Positions 50,501 through 57,203 of a stretch of DNA of 64,000 nucleotides are shown piece by piece. The DNA lies in contig NZ_BAFX01000133.1 in assembly GCF_000308815.1 (NCBI RefSeq), forward strand, positions 1 through 64,000. Reading direction: 5' to 3'. A program made the translations under genes and the position numbers. This stretch comes from Nocardia concava NBRC 100430. GTDB taxonomy: Bacteria > Actinomycetota > Actinomycetes > Mycobacteriales > Mycobacteriaceae. Positions within the stretch are counted from its first letter, which is position 1, and every line of letters starts with the position of its first letter. The notes under the pieces were generated by a model. It searched no databases. It was not told where the DNA came from and saw nothing but the letters and a program-made list of their open reading frames with translations.

Positions 50501-50554
50501 CGTGCGGCCGCGCGGCTGTCGTACCCGGCGTGCCGCAGAAACTTCGGCGGTCAC
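44513..50554 (-). CDS. Dimodular NRPS, A-PCP-C-A-PCP-reductase
   Basis: A 2013-residue synthetase. A1 (~20-520) has YVIYTSGSTGRPKGVAVTH, NLYGPTETTVAATIS and the A10 Lys in PVGKLDRAALP. PCP1 (~530-595) has FFEIGGNSLLATRLAG. The C domain (~605-1040) has the active motif HHLAADG near residue 748. A2 (~1075-1570) has YVIFTSGSTGRPKAVGIPH, NLYGPTEATISVT and STGKLDRAALP. PCP2 has FFALGGNSLSAIRV near residue 1600. The C-terminus (~1680-2013) is an NADPH thioester reductase with LLTGATGFLGIFLLREL and the Tyr/Lys motif GYVLTKWVGEQL. There is no epimerase, thioesterase or starter C domain. Aligning by hand to GrsA I read A1 as D-A-L-F-V-G-L-V-A and A2 as D-A-I-L-W-G-L-I-S. The product should be a dipeptide aldehyde that cyclises to an imine/pyrazinone, as with AusA of staphylococci. 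GTG start with AGGA upstream. Confidence 0.93.
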   Translation of the reverse strand: MTAEVSAARRVRQPRGRTRTATLPRLLTAAAECNPTGIALRSGARAVTYAELDERSTRLARVLIGRGLGPGDRVVLALPRSIEAVVAVWAVAKSGAAFVPVDPRYPADRVAYMLADAGAVCGLTLAATREGLGDVLDWLELDAPDCAEAMADASPEPVHFTERTRRLYGEDIAYVIYTSGSTGRPKGVAVTHTGLAGLCREQTRRFGITADARTLHFASPSFDAAVLELLLAVGSAATMVIAPADCYGGGELTELLRAERVTHAFITPAALAGLDTADLPDLRVVVAGGEECPPDLVARWSPGRSFFNLYGPTETTVAATISHALTPAETVTIGGPIPGVAAMVLDARLRPVSMSVAGELYLAGPGLARGYHGQAGLTAARFIAHPNGKGERVYRTGDVVRWIWGGDSVPVLQYLARSDTQVQIRGFRVELGEIDAVLAAHESVSFATTVVHRLPSGVDAPVSYVLPAPGAVIDTAALIEHARQQLPRHAVPAAITVLDRIPMTPVGKLDRAALPASEFGPRRYRPPATATERTVAAAFTELLTGRVGRDDDFFEIGGNSLLATRLAGRLRVALDLRVPALLVFEHPTVAALAAAVDQLAATTDSMRRLPLVARPERGERPPLAPAQQRMWFLARLDPRSAAYNIPFALRLTGELDVAAFGLAVRDLLERHEILRTVYPEHEGGGYQDIRPVAEVSLDLTPMELAEEGLRSELIALAGKGFEVTAEIPLRIRLYRIAEGDFVLGVVIHHLAADGFSMMPLTRDLMIAYRARTRGTAPDWTPLPVQYADYALWQHELIGATNDSESLVSTQLRYWRAALAGLPSLLELHTDRPRPPVASHRGAARHFQVDADVHRALEELARAQGVSLFMVVHAALAVLLARLAATDDIAVGAPVAGRGEPELDDLVGMFVNTLVLRTRVDTAESVTGLLSRVRETDLGAFAHAELPFERLVADLDPLRTQAHHPLFQVALSFQDFGERQFRLPDLTVSAIDLGESVSPMDLQLTVVPRTDAEEPAGLNCSWRYATDLFDEATIETFGRRLGALLAAVAGDPARPVGDLPLTGAAELAEFPTSGPNQAVPQRFLFDAFRDQVRRNPDATAVTGEGSSLTYRELSDRSNRLARKLISMGVAPGTMVGLTLPPGPDLAIGLYAIVQAGGAYVPIDPGLPADRVADLMDTAEPVCVVTAELVNSDELHAFSPDPIEDGDRLRPLRDQDLAYVIFTSGSTGRPKAVGIPHAAIANHIAFLTAEYELTERDTYLQLVPTSFDASLIGYTIPLAVGGHLVIPTSAGRTDPDYLADAIARHRVTCFLAVPSLLRALLEHAPAQALSALRVVWVGGEALPSELIARFTAASPARLHNLYGPTEATISVTGTEVTDLGDNPVSIGAPHGNSRAYVLDARLHPVPPGTPGELYVAGAQLARGYLGQPARTADRFLADPFGPAGARMYRTGDLVRRLRDGGLEYLGRTDFQLKLRGQRIEPGEVEAALRAHPAVAEAVVEVRRERLVGYVRAVAGAAPDLTEILDTARKRLPSYMVPGHLTLLDTFPLGSTGKLDRAALPDPELPVREYHAPATPDEQIIADVFGSELGIDRIGREDDFFALGGNSLSAIRVRAALADRLAIEVPLRHLFDHSQVADLAAALRSESTTASAGPGPLADAVLDPEITAAGRARRTGRTTAVLLTGATGFLGIFLLRELLERTSATVYCLTRAADESAARQRIADTATRYRLDLAEYDNRIVPVPGDLARPALGLTPERFAELAERIDAIYHNGAQVNHLEPYARMRAANVTGTGEVLRLATTGPLTPIHYISTASVPDGPPLDHLPGYVLTKWVGEQLVRSAADRGVPVRIHRPGLITGDSVTGAAGTDDAWWTMLRAMLVLGLAPDLPDGEVAMLPVDQVAAAVVGGTGHSGSRALLPRRTVSLKSIRDEILRRSYRLDLADPQDFAAALLRAAERPGADDLLIRAAALSINYSAEVTGVTPGDPESACPGVDCAILARYIDYYIDIGFLPAPVT

Positions 50555-50672
50555 CGGTTTCCTATCTTCGGCCTCGATTCACGTTCCTCACACGAGCGAA
50601 ACGATTACCCGGTCCGAAGCGGGTAGGCAACATGCCGCTCATGTCCCCCGCAGGGAGGCTACCAGTGCAAAT

Positions 50673-50697
50673 GTCAAGCAAACTTGAAAGGTTTGAC
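50673..50697. promoter_or_regulatory. GTCAA/TTGAC dyad upstream of the NRPS
   Basis: GTCAA (50673-50677) and TTGAC (50693-50697) flank CAAACTTGAAAGG in the 143-base gap between methyltransferase and NRPS. On the minus strand TTGACA at 50672-50677 could be a -35 box for the NRPS, though I find no good -10 at the right distance. Confidence 0.3.
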
Positions 50698-51561
50698 TCA
50701 GGCCCCGCGGCTGGCGCACGCGATCCGGGACTGGCCGCCCCCGGACGCCAGCTCCGGAATCGGGGCCTCGAGATATTCGTGGATCAGCTCGGACAGCGTC
50801 CATTGTTCGACCGTGTCGAAGCCGATCACACGCAGCAGTTCGGCGAACTCGTCGGGTTCGAGATAACTCAGAAAGGGCTCGTTGATCGCGGCAATTCGTT
50901 CGGCGCGCTTGCGCAGTGTTTCGCGTTCCTCGGAAGTGGTTCCGGGACAGAGGTAATCGGCGACCACCCGCACCGGTTGCGCCTGGCCCGCGATGAATCG
51001 CAGTGTCTCCGTGATGGCGTCGCGGGTCAGATACATGATCACGCCCAGCCACACGAAGACGGCCGGTTCGTCGCGACGGAACCCGGCGTGGGCCAAACCC
51101 GCTGCCAGCGTGTCGGTTTCGAAATCGACGGGGACGAAGGTGACCGAATCGGGAATCTCGATTCCGGCGGCCGCCAGCATTTCCCGCTTCCATTCCTGGG
51201 TATCGGGATGATCGACCTCGAACACGGTCACCCCGGCATAGGGATTCCGATATCCGAAGGTGTCCAGCCCCGCCCCGAGAATCACCACCTGCCGCGTCCC
51301 CTCGGCCACGGCCCGGGCCACGACCTCCTCCGCGAACCGGGCCCGCGCGGCCAGAAAATACCGCCGCCCCCGCCGCCGCGGATCGTTGCCGCCCGGCTGA
51401 TCCAGTGTCGCGGTGTCGAGATCCTCGATCCGATCCGCCGTCACCCCGAGAATCGGCGCGGCCAGCGGATCGGTGAATATTCGCGGCTCTCCCGAAAGCT
51501 GGTGATACGCACGCGCGTACGCGGTCGCCAAAGCAGTCCGACTGGCTCGCCCGGTCTCCAT
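50698..51561 (-). CDS. SAM-dependent methyltransferase of the LCM/PF04072 family
   Basis: A 287-residue methyltransferase of the leucine-carboxyl-methyltransferase-like group that is expanded in mycobacteria and Nocardia. The start has the typical ASRTALATAYARAYHQL helix, then RIFTDPLAAPIL, RRGRRYFLAARARFAEE, the SAM motif VVILGAGLDTFGYRNP near residue 93 and VFEVDHPDTQEWKREML. VFVWLGVIMYLTRDAITETL is also typical. The acceptor is unknown. It lies upstream of the NRPS on the same strand. The 143-base gap allows a separate NRPS promoter. Its own start is leaderless in form. Confidence 0.87.
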   Translation of the reverse strand: METGRASRTALATAYARAYHQLSGEPRIFTDPLAAPILGVTADRIEDLDTATLDQPGGNDPRRRGRRYFLAARARFAEEVVARAVAEGTRQVVILGAGLDTFGYRNPYAGVTVFEVDHPDTQEWKREMLAAAGIEIPDSVTFVPVDFETDTLAAGLAHAGFRRDEPAVFVWLGVIMYLTRDAITETLRFIAGQAQPVRVVADYLCPGTTSEERETLRKRAERIAAINEPFLSYLEPDEFAELLRVIGFDTVEQWTLSELIHEYLEAPIPELASGGGQSRIACASRGA

Positions 51562-51567
51562 TCCGCC

Positions 51568-51573
51568 AGCCTA
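51568..51573 (-). promoter_or_regulatory. -10 box TAGGCT before the LCM methyltransferase
   Basis: On the minus strand TAGGCT is followed by six bases and ATG 51561: leaderless spacing. Confidence 0.5.
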
Positions 51574-51635
51574 ATTCCGTGCCCGGCCCTAGGAGTATGA
51601 GAAACAACTCAGCCCATTTCCGCCCGGCCGATGGG

Positions 51636-51641
51636 TACGGT
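51636..51641 (+). promoter_or_regulatory. -10 box TACGGT before the HAD gene
   Basis: TACGGT, six bases, then GTG 51648: leaderless spacing. It supports GTG 51648 over longer in-frame starts. Confidence 0.5.
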
Positions 51642-51647
51642 CTGTGC

Positions 51648-52343
51648 GTGATCAAGGCGTTGCTGTTCGACGTCCAGGGGACGGCGACCGATTTCCATTC
51701 CACCATCCGGCGCGCGGCCGAGGCCATCGCCGGACCGCTCGCGCCCGGGCACGACTGGTCCGAATTCGTGAACCGGTGGCGGGCCGCGTATTTCACCGAG
51801 ACCTCACAGCGGCCCGAGCAAGGGCCGTGGGTGAGCGTGGCGTCGGTCTATCGCGGGACGCTGGATCCGCTGCTCGATGCCGACGGGATCGACCTGAAGC
51901 CGGAAGAGCGAGACGAACTCACGCGGGCCTGGACACGACTGGAACCGTGGCCCGACACCGTGGCGGGATTGACGCGATTGCGGGAGCGCTTCACGCTGGC
52001 CACCCTGTCGAACGCCGATGTCAGTGCCGTGGTGGAGATTTCACGGCGCGGCGACCTGCCCTGGCACGCGATTTTCGCCGCGGAGATGGTGGGCGTGTTC
52101 AAGCCGGATCCGCGGACCTATCACCTCGCGGCGCGCTATCTGGGTTTCGAGCCCGGCGAGATCATGATGGTGGCCAGCCACAAGTACGACATTCGCGCCG
52201 CGAAAGCGCTGGGATTTCGGACGGCGTTCATCGCCCGGCCACTGGAATACGGCGACCCGGCACTGGCCGATGCCGAGTTCTCCGACGAGTTCGATATCAA
52301 TGCAGTGGATTTCCTGGATCTTGCCGATCAGCTCGGGTGCTGA
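51648..52343 (+). CDS. HAD-superfamily hydrolase (haloacid dehalogenase type II-like)
   Basis: A 231-residue HAD protein. The nucleophile Asp is in IKALLFDVQGTATDFH at the N-terminus, motif II is TLATLSNADVSAVVE near residue 123, the Lys in MVGVFKPDPRTYHLAARYLG near 150, and the acidic motif IV in MMVASHKYDIRAAKALGFRT near 178. This order matches type II 2-haloacid dehalogenases, but such genes often encode phosphatases with other substrates. It is divergent from the LCM methyltransferase by 86 bases and appears leaderless. Confidence 0.88.
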   Translation: MIKALLFDVQGTATDFHSTIRRAAEAIAGPLAPGHDWSEFVNRWRAAYFTETSQRPEQGPWVSVASVYRGTLDPLLDADGIDLKPEERDELTRAWTRLEPWPDTVAGLTRLRERFTLATLSNADVSAVVEISRRGDLPWHAIFAAEMVGVFKPDPRTYHLAARYLGFEPGEIMMVASHKYDIRAAKALGFRTAFIARPLEYGDPALADAEFSDEFDINAVDFLDLADQLGC

Positions 52344-52359
52344 GCGGCACCGAGGCTCC

Positions 52360-52365
52360 TACAGT
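52360..52365 (+). promoter_or_regulatory. -10 box TACAGT of the double-TerD gene
   Basis: TACAGT places the transcription start near 52372. The leader then carries GGGAGG (52388-52393), seven bases before TTG 52401. Confidence 0.4.
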
Positions 52366-52400
52366 GGCAGGGGGACGTTTTCGATACGGGAGGGTCGGCC

Positions 52401-53717
52401 TTGTCCACATCGCTAGTCAAGGGTCAGAACGGGGCATTGAACGCCGCGGAGGTGGTGGTCTCCGTTCGGGTGGCGGCGGCCGCCGAATTGTCGGCGCTGC
52501 TGGTGACCGAGCAGGGGAAGGTGCGCTCGGACGCGGATTTCGTGTTCTACAACCAACCTTCGGGGCCGGGGGTGCGGCTGCGGAACGGGGTGTCGGGGCA
52601 GCCCGCGGAACTGGTGGTGTCGCTGGCGCAGGTGCCGGCGGAGATCGCGCAGATCCGTGCGGTGATCACACTCGACGGAACCGGTGCGACATTCGGGCGG
52701 ATCGCGCCGCCGGTCGCGGTGGTCGCGGATCAGGGCGGGAACGCGCTGTACGAGTACAAGATCGAGGATCTGCAGAGCGAATCGATCGTCATCGCGGTGG
52801 AGTTGTATCGGCGGTTCGGGAATTGGAAGGTCCGCGCGGTCGGGCAGGGCTATGCGGGCGGGTTCGCGGCACTGGTCACCGATCACGGGGTCACGGTCGA
52901 TGATGCGCCGCGGCCTGTACGCACGCAGACCCCTCCCCCTCCGCCGCCTCCACCCACGGCCTATCCCGCGCCGGTCGAGCCGACCTACGTGACGCCGAGT
53001 TCGCCGTATCCGACTCAGCCCCCACCGCCGTCGCCGTATCCCACTGCGCCACCGCCGAATTCGGGCTACGCCACCCAGCCGCCCGTCGCGCCCGCTCCCC
53101 AGACTCCGCACGAGGGTGAGCTGTCACGCGGACGTCCGGTCAACCTCTCCAAGGGCCAGCGCGTCACGCTGCGCAAGGAAGGCGGGGTGGCGCTCACCCG
53201 GATCCGCATGGGGCTGGGCTGGGCTCCGGCCAGTAAGAGCGGGCTTTTCGGGCGGCGCGCGGTCAATATCGATCTGGATGCCTGGGTGGCGATGTTCGCG
53301 GACCGGCACCTGGTGGACGTCGCCTACTACGGGCAGCTGACCTCGAAGGACGGCTCGATCCAGCATTCGGGCGACAATCTCGTCGGTGGCGGCGGGGCCG
53401 GCGACGACGAGCAGATCACGGTGGACCTGACTCGTATTCCGCGCCAGGTCAATACGCTGCTGTTCATCGTCACCTCGTATCAGGGGCAGACCTTCGCGCA
53501 GGTCAACAATGCCTACTGCCGGTTGGTGGACGACACCACGCAGGCCGAGCTGGCCCGCTACGCGCTCGCGGGCGGGATGCCGTTCACGGCGATCGCCATG
53601 GCGAAGGTGTTCCGCTCCGGCGGGGAGTGGCGGCTCGAGGCCATCGGGGAGGGATTCCAGGCAAAGCATCCCGGTGAGGCGGTGCCGCAGCTGGGGCGGT
53701 TCATTACATTGGACTGA
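52401..53717 (+). CDS. TerD-family protein with two TerD domains and Pro-rich linker
   Basis: A 438-residue cytoplasmic protein. Residues ~8-170 resemble a TerD domain (ALLVTEQGKVRSDADFVFYN with the YNQP motif, then NWKVRAVGQGYAGGFAALVT). Residues ~174-238 are a proline-rich spacer. Residues ~240-438 form a second, canonical TerD domain (LRKEGGVALTRIRMGLGWAP, NIDLDAWVAMFADRHLVDV, KDGSIQHSGDNLVGGGGAGD and ITVDLTRIPRQVNTLLFIVT), whose acidic residues bind calcium in characterised TerD proteins. The TTG start is supported by a strong ribosome site. Probably part of a Ter-type stress system together with the converging TerD gene and the TerD-AIM24 protein. Confidence 0.88.
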   Translation: MSTSLVKGQNGALNAAEVVVSVRVAAAAELSALLVTEQGKVRSDADFVFYNQPSGPGVRLRNGVSGQPAELVVSLAQVPAEIAQIRAVITLDGTGATFGRIAPPVAVVADQGGNALYEYKIEDLQSESIVIAVELYRRFGNWKVRAVGQGYAGGFAALVTDHGVTVDDAPRPVRTQTPPPPPPPPTAYPAPVEPTYVTPSSPYPTQPPPPSPYPTAPPPNSGYATQPPVAPAPQTPHEGELSRGRPVNLSKGQRVTLRKEGGVALTRIRMGLGWAPASKSGLFGRRAVNIDLDAWVAMFADRHLVDVAYYGQLTSKDGSIQHSGDNLVGGGGAGDDEQITVDLTRIPRQVNTLLFIVTSYQGQTFAQVNNAYCRLVDDTTQAELARYALAGGMPFTAIAMAKVFRSGGEWRLEAIGEGFQAKHPGEAVPQLGRFITLD

Positions 53718-53741
53718 GCATCACCGTGGAGTGAGCCGGAC

Positions 53742-54836
53742 TCAGAGGAACTGGCCGACCTGCGCCGCCGCCTCGACCGGATGTCCGGCCTGGATCGGGT
53801 GGCCGAGCGCCTGCACCTTCCAGATGCCGTCCTCGCGATGCACTTTCGCCACCACCATGCCAGTGTGCGGACCGCCCGCGCTCAGATTCGAGCGGGTCAG
53901 CTCCGAGCTGGTGGTGCCGTCGATCAAGCGCCAGAACGCATTGCGCACGCGCTCGAAGGTGTGCCCGGCGTAGGAGGTGATCACGAAGACGATGGCGGTC
54001 ACGTGCGGCCCGACGCGGGTGAGGTCGACGGTGATGACCTCGTCGTCGCCCTTGCCCTCACCGGTGAGGTTGTCGCCGGAATGCCGGATGGCCCCGTCCT
54101 TGGTGACCAGCTGCCCGTAGTAGGCGGCGTCCACGAGATCGTTCCCGGCGTACACCAGCGCCGAGGCGTCCAGATCGATCTCAACCGGCTTGGAACCCCA
54201 TTTGTGCTGCACATGAACGGGATCCCAGCCCAGCGCCATCTTCACGAAGGTGAGATCCGTGCCCTGGCGCCGCAGCGCCACGGTGTCGCCCGCGCGCAGC
54301 ACCGGCGCGATGGCGGGCGCGGTCGGGCGTACCGGCTGGTTCGAATTGCTGATGGAGACCCCGTGATCGGCGAGCAGCGCCGGGAATCCGCGCGGATGCC
54401 CGAATCCGACCGCGCGGGCGTACCACCCGTCGCTGCCCCGGTCCAGGTCCACGGCCGCCACTGTGTTCTCATTGCCGAGGCCATCGATCACGTACTCGTA
54501 CAACGGATTTCCGCGATCGTCGGCGATCGCGATATGCGGTGCCGGGTAGTCCCCGAGCCGCCCGTTGCGATCGTCGAGGGCAACCACGATGCGAATGTGC
54601 GCCACCCCCTGCGGCACCGACCGCAGACTCACGGCAACGGCGTTCTGCCCGGGCACCAGGTGCACGCCGGGCCCGGCGGGTTGGTTGTAGAAGATCAGAT
54701 CGGCGTCGTCGCGCACCGCACCGCGGTCGGTGAGCAACAGCGCGGCGAGATCGATGCCCGCGCTGAAGTGCACCGTCACGGTGATATCCGCGACGCCCAG
54801 TTCACCGGTCTGCCCTTGGGTGAGAAGTGCGGCCAC
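53742..54836 (-). CDS. TerD-family protein with two tandem TerD domains
   Basis: A 364-residue protein with the same two-domain plan but a very short linker. Residues ~15-165: LAALLLTDRGAVRDDADLIF with YNQPAGPGVHL. Residues ~175-360: LRRQGTDLTFVKMALGWDPV, VEIDLDASALVYAGNDLVDA, KDGAIRHSGDNLTGEGKGDD and ITVDLTRVGPHVTAIVFVIT. It converges with the other double-TerD gene (24 bases between stops) and is clearly paralogous to it. The GTG start lies six bases after a TAGAGT box, so it is probably leaderless. Confidence 0.88.
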   Translation of the reverse strand: MAALLTQGQTGELGVADITVTVHFSAGIDLAALLLTDRGAVRDDADLIFYNQPAGPGVHLVPGQNAVAVSLRSVPQGVAHIRIVVALDDRNGRLGDYPAPHIAIADDRGNPLYEYVIDGLGNENTVAAVDLDRGSDGWYARAVGFGHPRGFPALLADHGVSISNSNQPVRPTAPAIAPVLRAGDTVALRRQGTDLTFVKMALGWDPVHVQHKWGSKPVEIDLDASALVYAGNDLVDAAYYGQLVTKDGAIRHSGDNLTGEGKGDDEVITVDLTRVGPHVTAIVFVITSYAGHTFERVRNAFWRLIDGTTSSELTRSNLSAGGPHTGMVVAKVHREDGIWKVQALGHPIQAGHPVEAAAQVGQFL

Positions 54837-54842
54837 GCTCCC

Positions 54843-54848
54843 ACTCTA
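54843..54848 (-). promoter_or_regulatory. -10 box TAGAGT before the tandem-TerD gene
   Basis: On the minus strand TAGAGT is followed by six bases and GTG 54836: leaderless spacing. Confidence 0.45.
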
Positions 54849-54906
54849 TGGGAATGCCGGATCACCCGGATGAAACGAAGCCATATCGCTTTCGCGCACG
54901 CGCACT

Positions 54907-56208
54907 TCAGAATGCGTGCCCGCTCCGGAGTGGGCGGAATGCGAACACCGCCCACAGTGCCAGGCCCAGAGCCGTTGCGGCCGCGCCGATCTCGCACACC
55001 CGAGTCCAACCGCCCGCTTGGTAGGCAATGCCGGCCGTCACCGAGCCGGTCACGCCACCCAGGAAGTAGGTCACCATGTAGGCGGTGGTGAGCCTGCTGC
55101 GGGCGGCCGGGTCGAGGGAGTAGATGGCGCTCTGGTTCGTCAGATGCGAACCCTGGACGCCGAAATCGAACACCACCAGCGCGATGATCAGCGCGAACAC
55201 CGAGTGCCCGCCCCAGGCCAGCAGCGCCCAGCTCGCCAGCAGCACCAGCCAGGTCAGCGTGGTCATGCGACGCAGGTGGCCGCGGTCGGCCAGGCGCCCC
55301 ACCACCGGCGCGCCGAGCGCACCCGCCACACCCGCCAGGCCGAACGCGCCGATGACGAATTCGGAATAGTGGTAACCACTCCCGTGCGATCCGGCCAGCA
55401 GGAAGGCCAGCGAGGTCCACACCACCGAGAACGACGCCATGCTGAGAAAGCCCAATGTCATCCGGTGCCGTAGCACGGGATGCCGCCGGATCAGCGTCAG
55501 CACCGAAACCAGCACCTCCGGGTAGCGTTCCCCGGTCGCGGCGGGCGGCGTATCGGGGGCGAGCACGTACACGCTGATGGCCATCACCACCTGCATGGCC
55601 GCCGCGACGAACAGCACCGTGCGCCAGCCGCCCAGCTGCGCCACCGCGCCGGACATGACCCGCGACAACAGGATTCCGAGCAGCAGGCCACTCATGACGG
55701 TGCCCACCACCTGTCCGCGCCGCGCCGGATCGGCCAGCGCCGAGGCCCACGGCACCACCACCTGCGCCGCCGACGAGGTGACGCCGGTCGCGACCGCGCC
55801 GACGGCCAGCACCGCGAAATTCGGAGCCAGTCCCGAAACCAGCAGCGCCAGCACCGAAGTCAGCAGCAGCGCCGGGACCATGCGGTGGCGCCGCAGGAAG
55901 TCGCCGAGCGGGACCAGCAGGGCCAGGCCGCAGAGATAGCCGATCTGCGCGGCGCTCACCAGCAGCGCGGCGGTGGCCGTCGAGATGCGCAGATCGCCCG
56001 CGACATCGTGCAGCAGCGGTTGCAAGTAGTAGTTCCCGGCCACGGACGAGCCGGCCGTGGCGGCGAAGACGAGGACGGTGCTCCGGCCGAGCCGGGGTGT
56101 GGACGAGCCCGCCGCCGCATCGGCCTGCTCGGCCGGGGTCTCGGGGCCGTCCGGCTCCAGCTCGGCGCGCCCGGTGTTCTGCACGGGCTCGGTAGTCGAA
56201 TGTGTCAC
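54907..56208 (-). CDS. Major facilitator superfamily transporter
   Basis: A 433-residue polytopic protein with twelve likely helices after a ~40-residue polar N-terminus. The MFS loop 2-3 motif appears as PLGDFLRRHRMVP near residue 105 and its repeat as GRLADRGHLRRMTTLTW near 280. NYYLQPLLHDVAGDL and TAALLVSAAQIGYLCGLAL are typical of the drug-efflux/YnfM-like branch. Export of a small molecule is likely; the substrate is unknown. GTG 56208 was chosen; a TTG 30 bases upstream is also possible. It is divergent from a LysR regulator, which probably controls it. Confidence 0.88.
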   Translation of the reverse strand: MTHSTTEPVQNTGRAELEPDGPETPAEQADAAAGSSTPRLGRSTVLVFAATAGSSVAGNYYLQPLLHDVAGDLRISTATAALLVSAAQIGYLCGLALLVPLGDFLRRHRMVPALLLTSVLALLVSGLAPNFAVLAVGAVATGVTSSAAQVVVPWASALADPARRGQVVGTVMSGLLLGILLSRVMSGAVAQLGGWRTVLFVAAAMQVVMAISVYVLAPDTPPAATGERYPEVLVSVLTLIRRHPVLRHRMTLGFLSMASFSVVWTSLAFLLAGSHGSGYHYSEFVIGAFGLAGVAGALGAPVVGRLADRGHLRRMTTLTWLVLLASWALLAWGGHSVFALIIALVVFDFGVQGSHLTNQSAIYSLDPAARSRLTTAYMVTYFLGGVTGSVTAGIAYQAGGWTRVCEIGAAATALGLALWAVFAFRPLRSGHAF

Positions 56209-56260
56209 CACTCGATGGTCTGCCTCGCGATGGATCAATGGAAGCGATGCTTTTTGATAC

Positions 56261-56283
56261 CGCCATCTATGAAATCGATGGCG
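56261..56283 (+). promoter_or_regulatory. LysR-site dyad CGCCATC-N9-GATGGCG
   Basis: CGCCATC (56261-56267) and GATGGCG (56277-56283) are perfect reverse complements in the gap between MFS and LysR genes, ending five bases before the TAGCCT box of the LysR gene. It has the position and size of a LysR autoregulatory site. Confidence 0.5.
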
Positions 56284-56288
56284 AGGCG

Positions 56289-56294
56289 TAGCCT
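56289..56294 (+). promoter_or_regulatory. -10 box TAGCCT before the LysR gene
   Basis: TAGCCT, six bases, then ATG 56301: leaderless spacing. Confidence 0.5.
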
Positions 56295-56300
56295 CGGGGC

Positions 56301-57203
56301 ATGGAGTTGCGGCAGATCGAATGCTTCCTGGCCTGCTGTGATCAGCATTCCTTCACCGCCGCCGCGCGTTCGCTGAATCTCGTGCAATCCGCGGTCTCGA
56401 CCAGCGTCGCCAAGCTCGAGCACGAACTGGGTGTCCGGTTGTTCGACCGCACACCCCGCGCGCTGGAGCTGACCGAGGCGGGCGCGGCCATGGTCGGCCC
56501 GGCCCGGGCGCTGCTGCGCGCCCGCCTCGACATCGTCGACGCGATCGCCGCGGCGCGGGGCCAGATCAGCGGCGAGGTGGTGATCGGCAATCTGATGAAC
56601 ATCCACAATCTCGGCCTGGCGGAGGCCATCGCCACCCTGCACCGACGCTTTCCGGGCGTGAGACTGCAAATGCGCCAGAGCATCTCGGGCATGGCGGGCA
56701 ATCTGGCCGGGCTGCTCGACAATTCCCTCGAGCTGGCGCTGGTGGCCGGGTTGAGCGACGAATTCCCGGGCATCACCACGCATCTCATCAACGAGGAGAC
56801 CCTGGTGCTGTGCACCGCGCCCGGACATCCGCTGGCGGGCAGGCCGTTTCGCACCGAGGATCTGCGCGATGCTCGCTTCATCGACTTTCCGCCCGGCTGG
56901 GGCATTCGCGGTATCGTCGACGACCTGTTCCCGGCCCGCCGCCCGGTCATCGAGGTCGCCGACCAGGACTTCGCGGTCGAATTGGCCGCCAAGGACTTCG
57001 GCGTGGCCCTGGTTCCGCTCTCGGTCGCCCGGCTCTCCCCCGGCGTGCCCTATTCCGACTTCGCGCCGCGCCCGCTCCCGTGGAAGTTGAGCGTCGGTCA
57101 CGCCGCCGGGCGCACGCCGTCCAATGCGGCTCGGACCGTCATCGAGGTCCTCACCGCCGGCGGGGTCAGGACTCCGCGATCGCGGGCGGACCGAGGACGG
57201 TGA
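56301..57203 (+). CDS. LysR-family transcriptional regulator
   Basis: A 300-residue regulator: MELRQIECFLACCDQHSFTA followed by AARSLNLVQSAVSTSVAKLE for the helix-turn-helix, RLFDRTPRALELTEAG, then the effector domain from residue ~90 (GEVVIGNLMNIHNLGLAEAI, with VLCTAPGHPLAGRPF and LAAKDFGVALVPLSV). It is divergent from the MFS transporter, the expected target. Its last 38 bases overlap the 3' end of the converging molybdoenzyme gene, so the two 3' ends form a sense-antisense pair. Confidence 0.92.
   Translation: MELRQIECFLACCDQHSFTAAARSLNLVQSAVSTSVAKLEHELGVRLFDRTPRALELTEAGAAMVGPARALLRARLDIVDAIAAARGQISGEVVIGNLMNIHNLGLAEAIATLHRRFPGVRLQMRQSISGMAGNLAGLLDNSLELALVAGLSDEFPGITTHLINEETLVLCTAPGHPLAGRPFRTEDLRDARFIDFPPGWGIRGIVDDLFPARRPVIEVADQDFAVELAAKDFGVALVPLSVARLSPGVPYSDFAPRPLPWKLSVGHAAGRTPSNAARTVIEVLTAGGVRTPRSRADRGR

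Noticed and set aside
31326..50554. Isonitrile biosynthesis linking the NRPS to the isonitrile hydratase-like DJ-1 protein
   Set aside because: The enzymes of known isonitrile lipopeptide pathways (ScoE/Rv0097-type oxidase, FadD10-like ligase, dedicated ACP) are absent, the two loci are more than 10 kb apart, and many unrelated genes lie between them.
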